In this document: piece by piece, positions 9,372 to 16,869 of the stretch
Layout of the letters: the number at the start of each line of letters is the position of its first letter
How positions within the stretch are numbered: the stretch's first letter is position 1
Notes under the pieces: model-generated
Databases searched by the model: none
What the model was told of the DNA's origin: nothing
What the model saw: the letters and a program-made list of their open reading frames with translations, nothing else
Translations under genes and position numbers: made by a program
Assembly: GCF_900110835.1 (NCBI RefSeq)
Contig: NZ_FOJG01000001.1
Location: 1,809,022 to 1,873,021 of the forward strand
Direction of reading: 5' to 3'
Length of the DNA: 64,000 nt
From: Chitinophaga arvensicola
Lineage (GTDB): Bacteria > Bacteroidota > Bacteroidia > Chitinophagales > Chitinophagaceae

Positions 9372-9379
9372 TAAATTTG
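9372..9379 (+). promoter_or_regulatory. surE: Possible -7 element for surE
   Basis: TAAATTTG matches TAnnTTTG exactly and lies 25 bases before the surE ATG. A TTTG occurs upstream at 9358-9361, but only 10 bases away rather than 19. Confidence 0.45.
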
Positions 9380-9403
9380 TTGTGCAAAGTTAAAAGGTGA
9401 ATT

Positions 9404-10180
9404 ATGGCAAAACAAGAGCGGGTTATTTTAGTGACAAATGATGACGGTATTACCGCACCGGGTATACGTGCCCTGATAGAAGCGGTGAAGCCATTGGGAA
9501 AAGTAGTGGTAGTAGCGCCGGATAGTCCTCAGTCGGGCAAAGGCCATGCTATTACAATTGGGGTTCCTTTGCGTTTGAACCAGGTAGACATCTTTGAAGG
9601 GATAGAGGCATGGCAGTGTTCCGGTACTCCGGTAGATTGTGTGAAGCTGGCCCGCGACAAAATCCTGCATGGTAAGCCGGATATCTGTGTGAGTGGCATT
9701 AACCACGGCGCCAATCATTCTATCAATGTAATTTATTCCGGTACCATGTCTGCCGCCATGGAAGCAGCGATAGAAGGTATTCCTTCTGTAGGGTTTTCTT
9801 TCCTGGAATACAGCTACGATGCGGATTTCTCGCTGCCCAAGAAGGTAGCGCATGAAGTGACGAAGAGAATGCTGGCATCCGATCTGCCTGCTGGTACGCT
9901 GTTTAACGTGAATATTCCTATCGTCAGCGAAAAGGATTACAAAGGACTGAAGATCAGCCGTCAGGCAGATGCCAAATGGGTAGAGGAGTTTGACGAACGC
10001 CGCGATCCGCATGGTAAAAAATACTACTGGCTCACGGGAGAATTTAAAAACCGCGATAACGGACAGGATACAGATGTGTGGGCTCTGGAAAATAATTATG
10101 CTTCGCTCGTTCCGGTGCAGTTCGACCTGACTAACTATTCGTTGAAGAAGAAGCTGGAAGAGGATTGGAAAGACCTGTAA
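9404..10180 (+). CDS. surE: 5'/3'-nucleotidase SurE
   Basis: 258-residue metal-dependent nucleoside-monophosphate phosphatase of the SurE family, acting in the cytoplasm on nucleotides and short polyphosphates. Metal-binding residues are visible in order: NDD (12-14) near the start, Ser44 in SPQSGKGH and Asn100 in SGINHGANHS. The segment YSGTMSAAMEA is typical. It heads a probable three-gene unit with a small membrane protein (32 bases downstream) and lpxB. A surE-lpxB neighbourhood is, as I recall, recurrent in Bacteroidota. Confidence 0.96.
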   Translation: MAKQERVILVTNDDGITAPGIRALIEAVKPLGKVVVVAPDSPQSGKGHAITIGVPLRLNQVDIFEGIEAWQCSGTPVDCVKLARDKILHGKPDICVSGINHGANHSINVIYSGTMSAAMEAAIEGIPSVGFSFLEYSYDADFSLPKKVAHEVTKRMLASDLPAGTLFNVNIPIVSEKDYKGLKISRQADAKWVEEFDERRDPHGKKYYWLTGEFKNRDNGQDTDVWALENNYASLVPVQFDLTNYSLKKKLEEDWKDL

Positions 10181-10211
10181 GCATTCGTTATATCGCCATT
10201 ATAATAGCAGT

Positions 10212-10514
10212 ATGTTAAAAAAAGACAATCTTCCATTAGGGATTTTACTGGGGTTTTTAACACCCCTGATTGCGTTTTTCCTGTATTACTTTTTCGTCAT
10301 CAGACCACATAATAATGTTGGACTGGGGCAGTTCCTGGGTATCCTGAAAGACAACAGACAGATGATTCCAAAACTGACCAGTATCTGCCTGTTACTGAAC
10401 GGGCTGGTATTTTTCCTGTATACGAGAAAGCGACTGGATATTACCGCCAAAGGTATTTTCCTGATGACGATGCTGTACGCTATTGGCATATTGTTGCTCA
10501 AACTGATCAGATAA
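10212..10514 (+). CDS. Small membrane protein between surE and lpxB
   Basis: 100 residues with three hydrophobic stretches (about 8-30, 55-71 and 80-98) separated by short charged loops. No signal peptide and no catalytic motif. It lies 31 bases after surE and 18 before lpxB on the same strand, so it is probably in their operon. I do not recognise a named family. The link to lipid A synthesis is positional only. Confidence 0.75.
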   Translation: MLKKDNLPLGILLGFLTPLIAFFLYYFFVIRPHNNVGLGQFLGILKDNRQMIPKLTSICLLLNGLVFFLYTRKRLDITAKGIFLMTMLYAIGILLLKLIR

Positions 10515-10532
10515 TTTTTAATCTACACAATA

Positions 10533-11636
10533 TTGAAATATTACATTATTGCAGGAGAAGCGTCAGGTGATTTGCATGGCAGCAATCTTGTAAAACAATT
10601 AAGGCAGCTGGACACGTCGGCGGATATACGTAGTTGGGGAGGTGATCTGATGGAAGCTGCCGGTGCACATGTAGTGAAGCATTACAAAGAACTGGCCTTT
10701 ATGGGCTTTGTAGAAGTGGTGATGAACCTGCGTACTATTTTAAAAAATATTGATGTCTGTAAGAAAGACATTGCCGCCTGGAAACCGGATGTACTGGTGC
10801 TGGTAGATTATCCCGGGTTCAATATGCGCATTGCCGAATGGGGCAAGCAACAGGGATTTAAAATAGTGTATTACATTTCTCCGCAGGTATGGGCCTGGAA
10901 AGAGAACCGCGTGAAAAAGCTGAAACAGTATGTTGATAAAATGCTGTGTATCCTGCCTTTTGAACCGGAGTTCTATCATAAATGGAATTACGATACCGAA
11001 TACGTAGGACATCCGCTGGTAGAAGTGATTAAAGCAGCGAAAGAACAGCCAGCCGACGCACCTTTATCAGATAAGCCGGTAATCGCCGTATTGCCAGGCA
11101 GCCGTAAGCAGGAAGTAAGCGTAAAGCTGCCCATCATGCTTACCATGGCCAAGCATTTCCCGCAGTACCAGTTTGTAGTGGCACAGGCGCCTAGCCTGGA
11201 TGATCACTTCCTGGAAGAACTGACCGGTCAGCATGCCAACGTATCCATGGTAAAAGGCCAGACCTATAAATTATTGCGTCAGGCGAAAGCCGCGCTGGTA
11301 ACGTCTGGTACGGCTACACTGGAAACAGCCCTCTTCGGGGTACCGGAAGTGGTATGTTATAAAGGGAATCCGATTTCCTATTTCTTCGCAAAGCACCTCA
11401 TCAAAGTAAAATATATCTCCCTGGTAAATCTTGTGATGGACAAGCTGGTGGTAAAGGAATTGATTCAGCACGACCTCACAGAAGAAAACCTGTTGAAAGA
11501 ACTGAATGCTTTACTGAATGACGAAGCCACCAGGAGCCGGGTAAAGAAAGATTACGCGGAACTGTGGCATAAACTGGGAGAGAAGGACGCTTCCCGTCGT
11601 GCAGCAGAAGTGATCTATGAATATGCGATCGCTTAG
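10533..11636 (+). CDS. lpxB: Lipid-A-disaccharide synthase
   Basis: 367-residue GT19 glycosyltransferase that joins UDP-2,3-diacylglucosamine and lipid X to make the lipid A disaccharide at the inner face of the cytoplasmic membrane. The N-terminus KYYIIAGEASGDLHGSNL contains the family GEASGD motif (8-13). ISPQVWAWK and VLPGSRKQEV are typical LpxB blocks, and TSGTATLETALFGVPEVV is the nucleotide-sugar site. The start is TTG: no in-frame ATG lies upstream and the family begins exactly here. Its stop codon overlaps that of the convergent small gene by three bases. Presence of lpxB confirms a Gram-negative envelope. Confidence 0.96.
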   Translation: MKYYIIAGEASGDLHGSNLVKQLRQLDTSADIRSWGGDLMEAAGAHVVKHYKELAFMGFVEVVMNLRTILKNIDVCKKDIAAWKPDVLVLVDYPGFNMRIAEWGKQQGFKIVYYISPQVWAWKENRVKKLKQYVDKMLCILPFEPEFYHKWNYDTEYVGHPLVEVIKAAKEQPADAPLSDKPVIAVLPGSRKQEVSVKLPIMLTMAKHFPQYQFVVAQAPSLDDHFLEELTGQHANVSMVKGQTYKLLRQAKAALVTSGTATLETALFGVPEVVCYKGNPISYFFAKHLIKVKYISLVNLVMDKLVVKELIQHDLTEENLLKELNALLNDEATRSRVKKDYAELWHKLGEKDASRRAAEVIYEYAIA

Positions 11637-11803
11637 TGTTTTCTGATCAGCCTGATCACCATAATAATCACCGCTATTATAAAAAGTAACAGGGAAATCC
11701 TGTTCATCCCATGCATCATTGCCACGTAACGTGTCTTTGGTGCATTGGGGTCCTTTTTGCCTATATAGAGATACCTCAATATTTGTTGCCAGATACTTTT
11801 CAT
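11633..11803 (-). CDS. 56-residue membrane microprotein (DUF6728-like)
   Basis: A short gene on the minus strand, convergent with lpxB. The protein begins MKSIWQQILRYLYIGKKDPN, has the motif APKTRYVAMMHGMNRIS, and ends with one hydrophobic helix (about 37-52) and a basic tail. From memory this matches the small Bacteroidota family DUF6728, with its DPNAP...MHGMNRIS pattern; no search was done. The two stop codons overlap inside CTTAG, so neither gene has room for a terminator. Single-helix topology suggests a membrane-anchored accessory protein; function is unknown. A longer frame covering the same bases lacks any family pattern. Confidence 0.75.
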   Translation of the reverse strand: MKSIWQQILRYLYIGKKDPNAPKTRYVAMMHGMNRISLLLFIIAVIIMVIRLIRKH

Positions 11804-11827
11804 TTCTCAAAGATCGTAAATCAGTGC

Positions 11828-11835
11828 TATTTTTG
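11828..11835 (+). promoter_or_regulatory. Possible -7 element for the beta-mannosidase gene
   Basis: TATTTTTG matches TAnnTTTG and lies 21 bases before the ATG at 11857. A weak TTTC is found about 21 bases further up instead of TTTG. Confidence 0.45.
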
Positions 11836-11856
11836 GTCCTTCTGAAAATTTAGGAC

Positions 11857-14427
11857 ATGAAATATTTATTGTTGACAGTGAGCTGCCTGCTGGCACTATT
11901 TACCAACGTAATAGCGCAGGACCGTGTATTGTCGGATGGCTGGGAGTTTTCCCGCGTAGATGAGGGTATCTGGCGTCCGGCCACTGTTCCGGGCACCGTG
12001 CATACAGATCTGCTGGCTTTGCATTTGATTCCTGATCCTTTTGTGGGAACCAATGAAAAGGCCGTGCAATGGGTCGATAAAAAAGACTGGCAATACCGGA
12101 AGAAGTGGACGATGAAAAAGCAGGAACTGAATGTTGATGTAATAGAACTGGAGTTCAAAGGGTTGGATACTTATGCAGATGTGTACCTCAACAATCATTT
12201 AATCCTGCAATCCGTCAACATGTTTGTTTCCCATACGGTAAACGTAAAAGAATGGCTGGTAGCAGGTGACAACGAATTACGTATCCTGTTTAAAAGTCCC
12301 GTTAAAACAGATATGCCTAAATTTCTGCAGGATAGTATCATCTATCCGGCGGGTAATGATGCCAGTGATATTCCTTTGAGTATTTATGCCCGTAAAGCGC
12401 CCTATCACTATGGCTGGGATTGGGGCCCACGGCTGGTAACGTCGGGGATCTTTCGTCCGGTGTACCTGCATAGCTGGAATAAAGCTGTGATCCGTGATGT
12501 GTACTGGCAGCAGTTGCAGGTGGATAGCACAAAAGCTGATTTGCAGGCAGCGGTGACCATAGAAGCGGCTGCCGCCGGAGATTATACCTTGTTGCTACAG
12601 GAAAAACGCCCGCATGGCGTGGCGCCTGAACTGGCGAAACAACCCGTAAGTCTGCAGGCCGGAATCAATGTGATTAAAATACCGGTTTCAATTAAAAAGC
12701 CTTCGCTGTGGTGGCCTAACGGCATGGGAAATCCTTTCCGGTATGAATTGCAGGCAAGTTTACTGAGTAATAAAAAGGCGATAGCTGTTAATAACACACT
12801 GATTGGTTTACGCAGTATTGAAGTAGTGAATCAACCCGATAGCCTGGGCGAATCTTTTTACGTGAAAGTGAATGGCCGCCCGGTATTTATGAAAGGCGCC
12901 AATTATATTCCGCAGGATAATTTCTTACCGCGTGTGAGTAAAGAGAAACAGGCAAAGTTGTTTGATGATATGGTGACTTCTCATTTCAACATGGTGCGTG
13001 TGTGGGGCGGTGGTGTATATGAAGATGATAACTTCTACCAGCTGGCCGATGAGAAAGGTATCCTGGTGTGGCAGGATTTTATGTTTGCCTGTACGTTGTA
13101 TCCTTCAGATCCGGCATTCCTGGAGAATGTAAAAGCGGAAGCAGCTGATAACATCAGCAGGTTGCGCAATCATCCTTCACTGGCGTTGTGGTGTGGAAAT
13201 AATGAAGTAGCAGTAGCCATCAAAAACTGGGGCTGGCAAAGCGGGTATGCCTATACGGATACGCAGTGGCAAAGCCTGTTGCAGGGTTATGATAAATTGT
13301 TTAAAGAAGTGTTGCCGCAACAGGTGGCTACTTATCAGCCGGGAGCTTTTTATTTTCATTCTTCCCCCATCAGCAACTGGGGCAAGCCGGAAGATTTTAC
13401 CAAAGGAGATAACCACTACTGGGGCGTATGGCATGGCATGGAGTGGTTTGAAGCATTCAATACGCATATCCCCCGTTTTATGAGTGAATATGGTTTCCAG
13501 TCCTTCCCATCTATGGAAACGATCCGCACATTTGCTACCAGGGCCGATTATGATATTTTTTCCAACGTGATGCAGGCGCATCAGAAAAGTCCGGCGAAAG
13601 GAAATACCGCCATTAAAACGTATATGCTGCATTACTATCGTGAGCCAAAAGATTTTCCCTCTTTTGTGTACCTGAGCCAGGTGTTACAGGCGGAAGGTAT
13701 GAAAGTAGCGATAGAAGCGCATCGGAGGGGCATGCCGTATTGTATGGGAACGTTGTACTGGCAGCTGAATGATTGCTGGCCGGGTGCATCGTGGTCAGGC
13801 CGTGATTATGATGGCCGTTGGAAAGCGTTGCAGTATTATGTAAAAGATGCGTTTAGTCCGCGCCTGGTATCTAATGTGATGGAGCAGGGACAGTTATCTA
13901 CCTATGTGGTAACGGATGAATATAAAGGAAAGGCCGACCTGGTGATGAAGGCGATGGATATCAGCGGGAAGCTGATCTGGGAGAAGGAAATAAAGGATAT
14001 TTCCCTGGAAGGCAATACCAGCAAAAAACTACATAGTATCGATACCGCTGCCATTTTGCAGGGGAGTAGTGCATCAAGGGTAATATTCTATTCACAACTG
14101 CGAATAGACAATAAGGATATGGAGCGGAATATCTTTTACTTTGCTGCTGCGAAGGACATGAACCTGGAAGTGCCGCACCTGGACATCGTAACCAGCAAAG
14201 CACCGAAAGATAAAGGCGTGGTGTATATCCGGGTAAAAACGGATAAACTGGCCAGGAATGTTTACCTGTCACTGGACAATGCGAATGCCTCCGATCATTT
14301 TGAGGATAATTATTTCGACTTATTACCGGGAGAAACCAGGACCATCCGCTTGCAGACCGGTCAGTTGCCGGAGTTGATTCAACAGGCTTTGAAAGTAACC
14401 ACATTAGTATCTTCTTATAAAAACTGA
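11857..14427 (+). CDS. Secreted beta-mannosidase (GH2)
   Basis: 856-residue glycoside hydrolase that removes terminal beta-mannose. A signal peptide of about 20 residues ends at VIAQ, so the enzyme is periplasmic or exported. GH2 order is visible: sugar-binding jelly roll (about 28-190), immunoglobulin-like domain (about 195-310), then the TIM barrel. The acid/base Glu450 is in WCGNNE (445-450) and the nucleophile Glu544 is in SEYGFQSFP. GANYIPQDNFLPR and MVRVWGGGVYEDD are typical of beta-mannosidases rather than beta-galactosidases. The fucosidase gene starts 2 bases after its stop codon. Confidence 0.95.
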   Translation: MKYLLLTVSCLLALFTNVIAQDRVLSDGWEFSRVDEGIWRPATVPGTVHTDLLALHLIPDPFVGTNEKAVQWVDKKDWQYRKKWTMKKQELNVDVIELEFKGLDTYADVYLNNHLILQSVNMFVSHTVNVKEWLVAGDNELRILFKSPVKTDMPKFLQDSIIYPAGNDASDIPLSIYARKAPYHYGWDWGPRLVTSGIFRPVYLHSWNKAVIRDVYWQQLQVDSTKADLQAAVTIEAAAAGDYTLLLQEKRPHGVAPELAKQPVSLQAGINVIKIPVSIKKPSLWWPNGMGNPFRYELQASLLSNKKAIAVNNTLIGLRSIEVVNQPDSLGESFYVKVNGRPVFMKGANYIPQDNFLPRVSKEKQAKLFDDMVTSHFNMVRVWGGGVYEDDNFYQLADEKGILVWQDFMFACTLYPSDPAFLENVKAEAADNISRLRNHPSLALWCGNNEVAVAIKNWGWQSGYAYTDTQWQSLLQGYDKLFKEVLPQQVATYQPGAFYFHSSPISNWGKPEDFTKGDNHYWGVWHGMEWFEAFNTHIPRFMSEYGFQSFPSMETIRTFATRADYDIFSNVMQAHQKSPAKGNTAIKTYMLHYYREPKDFPSFVYLSQVLQAEGMKVAIEAHRRGMPYCMGTLYWQLNDCWPGASWSGRDYDGRWKALQYYVKDAFSPRLVSNVMEQGQLSTYVVTDEYKGKADLVMKAMDISGKLIWEKEIKDISLEGNTSKKLHSIDTAAILQGSSASRVIFYSQLRIDNKDMERNIFYFAAAKDMNLEVPHLDIVTSKAPKDKGVVYIRVKTDKLARNVYLSLDNANASDHFEDNYFDLLPGETRTIRLQTGQLPELIQQALKVTTLVSSYKN

Positions 14428-14429
14428 CA

Positions 14430-15872
14430 ATGAAAAAAAAGTACCTGATCTTATTGGGATTTGCACTGCTGGGCTTTAACGGCATCCAGGCACAGAGCGA
14501 AGAGCCGCCATATGTACCGGAAACAGATCCGGCGGTGGTAAAGAAACTCGACGAATGGCAGGATTGGAAATTCGGCATGATCATGCACTGGGGGCCTTAT
14601 TCCCAATGGGGAGTGGTGGAATCCTGGAGCATCTGCCCGGAAGATGAAGGCTGGACACAACGCAAGCCTGCAGGAGTACCTTATTACGATTATCTGAAGA
14701 AATATGAGGCATTGGGGAAATCCTTTAATCCTGTACACTTTAACCCGGAGAAATGGGCCAAAGCAGCAAAGGATGCAGGGATGAAGTACCTGGTATTTAC
14801 TACCAAGCACCATGATGGCTTCTGTATGTTTGATACCAAACAGACTGATTATAAAATTACGGCGGCAGACGGGGCTTTCAGTAAGAACCCGCGCGCCAAT
14901 CTTGCGAAAGAAGTGTTCCAGGCTTTCCGCCAGGAAGGGATTCATGCCGGTGCCTACTTTTCAAAACCCGATTGGCATACTGAATACTATTGGTGGAATT
15001 ATTTCCCGCCAAAGGATCGCAACCCGAATTACGATCTGAAGAAATACCCGGAAAGATGGAACCAGTTCAAGCAGTATACCTATAACCAGATTGAAGAGCT
15101 GATGACAGGTTACGGCAAGCTGGATATTCTGTGGCTCGATGGAGGCTGGGTGCGTCCATTGAAGCAGCAGACCAAGGAATCGCTTTCCTGGAGTCAGACG
15201 GCGCCGCAGGATCAGGACATTGACATGGGCAAAATTGCCACCATGGCCCGTAGTCACCAGCCCGGACTGATAGTGGTAGACCGTAGTGTACATGGACCGT
15301 ATGAAAACTACCGTACGCCGGAACAGCAGATCCCTGACAAGCCGCTGAGCTATCCGTGGGAAACCTGTATGACCATGGGCAGTTCCTGGTCTTATGTGCC
15401 GGACGACAAGTACAAAACCGTGAATGTGCTGATTCATAACCTGGTGGACATTGTGGCCAAGGGTGGGAACTACCTGTTGAATGTGGCTCCTGGTCCGGAT
15501 GGAGAGCTGCACAATGATGCCTATACCACCATGAAGCATATTGGCGAGTGGATCCATATTAATGGGGACGCTATTTACGGTACCCGTGCAGTGGCACCTT
15601 ACAAGGATGGCAAAGTTTGCTTTACCCGCAAGCAGGATGGCAGTGTATATGCGATCTATTTACTGGATGAGCAGGAGCAGTTGCCGGCGGTGATTACCTT
15701 TAAGGGGTTAACACCTGCCAAAGGGGCCCGTTTAACCCTGTTGGGGGCGAATAATAAGCTGGTGTGGAAAACTACAGCCGCCGGTGTGGAAGTACAGATT
15801 CCTGCAGCGCTGCGTAGCAAAGGGTTTCAACATGCAGTAGCCATTAAAATACCCATTGTGGAAAAGCTGTGA
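14430..15872 (+). CDS. Secreted alpha-L-fucosidase (GH29)
   Basis: 480-residue retaining exo-fucosidase. The signal peptide MKKKYLILLGFALLGFNGIQ ends before AQS. The GH29 catalytic barrel shows MIMHWGPYSQWG, the substrate-binding TKHHDGFCMFDT, and the nucleophile Asp237 in LWLDGGW. The C-terminal region (about 385-480) looks like the usual beta-sandwich. It follows the GH2 gene after 2 bases, so it is in the same operon and compartment. Beta-mannose and alpha-fucose meet in the core of N-glycans, so joint action there is a reasonable inference. Other fucosylated substrates are possible. Confidence 0.95.
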   Translation: MKKKYLILLGFALLGFNGIQAQSEEPPYVPETDPAVVKKLDEWQDWKFGMIMHWGPYSQWGVVESWSICPEDEGWTQRKPAGVPYYDYLKKYEALGKSFNPVHFNPEKWAKAAKDAGMKYLVFTTKHHDGFCMFDTKQTDYKITAADGAFSKNPRANLAKEVFQAFRQEGIHAGAYFSKPDWHTEYYWWNYFPPKDRNPNYDLKKYPERWNQFKQYTYNQIEELMTGYGKLDILWLDGGWVRPLKQQTKESLSWSQTAPQDQDIDMGKIATMARSHQPGLIVVDRSVHGPYENYRTPEQQIPDKPLSYPWETCMTMGSSWSYVPDDKYKTVNVLIHNLVDIVAKGGNYLLNVAPGPDGELHNDAYTTMKHIGEWIHINGDAIYGTRAVAPYKDGKVCFTRKQDGSVYAIYLLDEQEQLPAVITFKGLTPAKGARLTLLGANNKLVWKTTAAGVEVQIPAALRSKGFQHAVAIKIPIVEKL

Positions 15873-15878
15873 TTGTGA

Positions 15879-15898
15879 TGTGAATTAATGTGAATTAG
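15879..15898 (+). repeat. Ten-base tandem duplication
   Basis: ATGTGAATTA occurs twice in a row (15879-15888, 15889-15898) just after the fucosidase stop codon and before the terminator. No role is apparent. Confidence 0.5.
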
Positions 15899-15914
15899 TG
15901 TTGATAAATAAAAA

Positions 15915-15956
15915 AAAGAGAGGGACGCTTACCCGCGTTCCTCTCTTTCTTGTTTT
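15915..15956 (+). terminator. Intrinsic terminator after the glycosidase operon
   Basis: AAAGAGAGGGACGC (15915-15928) pairs with GCGTTCCTCTCTTT (15935-15948) with one G-T wobble and a 6-base loop, followed by a T-rich stretch (CTTGTTTT). Confidence 0.85.
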
Positions 15957-15986
15957 ATAGTCGAACTGATCACAAATGGTAGCTAT

Positions 15987-16727
15987 ATGAACAGAAACCC
16001 AAAAGTCTTGCTTGTTGAAGATGATAAAGCATTCGGTGGTATCGTTAAGCAGCACCTGGAGCAGGCCGGCTACAATGTAGAGCATTGTTTTGACGGCGTG
16101 GATGCCTGGAACCTTTACTCGAGAACCAAATACGATATCTGCCTTATCGACATTGTTCTTCCGAAGATGAACGGATTTGAACTGGCAAAAGAAATCCGGA
16201 ATGCTACCATGCTGACACCCATATTTTTCCTGTCTGCGGAAAAAACGAAAGATGAAGACCGTATCAGTGGTTTTCAGCTGGGAGGCGATGGTTACCTGGT
16301 AAAGCCGTTTAGTTTTGAAGAGCTGGTGAAGCGGATGAAGGTGATCCTGAAATGGACCCGGCCCAACCGCACGGAGTTGCTGGTGGGGCATACAGTGGGG
16401 CCTTACACCTTCCATTACCGGAAGCTGAAGATCTATGAAACGGGCACGAAGCAGGCCAAGGGGAAGATTTCTCCTATAGAGGCGAAGATGCTGCGTTATT
16501 TCCTCAGCCGGCCCAATATTATTGTGCAGAAAGATGAGGTGCTGCTGCGGGTCTGGGGGAAAGAGGATTTTTATGCAAGTCGTAGTATGGATGTGTTTAT
16601 TGGCCGTATCCGCAGAATCCTGAAACTGTTGCCGACCATAGAGCTGGAAACGGTATACAATGTGGGGCTGCGGCTGAATGTGCCGGAAAACCTCACACCG
16701 ATCAAGATTACAGTGCCTTTGTACTGA
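15987..16727 (+). CDS. OmpR-family response regulator (no adjacent kinase)
   Basis: 246 residues. The receiver domain (1-120) has the acidic pair Glu11/Asp12, the phospho-acceptor Asp55 in CLIDIVLPKMNG, Ser83 in FFLSAEK and Lys107 in YLVKPFS. The C-terminal winged helix (about 140-235) has the usual recognition region KDEVLLRVWGKEDFYASRSM and the VYNVGLRL hairpin. It is a DNA-binding transcription factor activated by phosphorylation. It stands alone between two terminators, with no kinase on either side; the kinase fragment at base 1 is 15 kb away. Its targets are unknown. Confidence 0.95.
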   Translation: MNRNPKVLLVEDDKAFGGIVKQHLEQAGYNVEHCFDGVDAWNLYSRTKYDICLIDIVLPKMNGFELAKEIRNATMLTPIFFLSAEKTKDEDRISGFQLGGDGYLVKPFSFEELVKRMKVILKWTRPNRTELLVGHTVGPYTFHYRKLKIYETGTKQAKGKISPIEAKMLRYFLSRPNIIVQKDEVLLRVWGKEDFYASRSMDVFIGRIRRILKLLPTIELETVYNVGLRLNVPENLTPIKITVPLY

Positions 16728-16765
16728 TTTTACTGAATACCCCTGCTGAATAATCAACCTGTCCG

Positions 16766-16806
16766 CCCTTTCCCGGTATTATACCAGGAAAGGGTGGCTG
16801 TTTTGC
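16766..16806 (+). terminator. Probable terminator after the response regulator
   Basis: CCCTTTCC (16766-16773) pairs with GGAAAGGG (16787-16794), with a GGTATTATACC palindrome inside and a weak TGTTTT tail. Confidence 0.6.
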
Positions 16807-16869
16807 GTCAAACACTGCTTTTTATACCTGCTTTTCTTTCAGATTATATTAAATCGTAACTTTATTGCA

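Noticed and set aside
11511..11810. 99-residue minus-strand frame overlapping lpxB and the small gene
   Set aside because: Another frame of the same strand encodes the better 56-residue protein with a membrane helix; the 99-residue one lacks any pattern.
14961..16757. Long minus-strand frames within the fucosidase and response regulator genes (such as 14961-15557, 15885-16757)
   Set aside because: They mirror strong plus-strand genes and have no family pattern.
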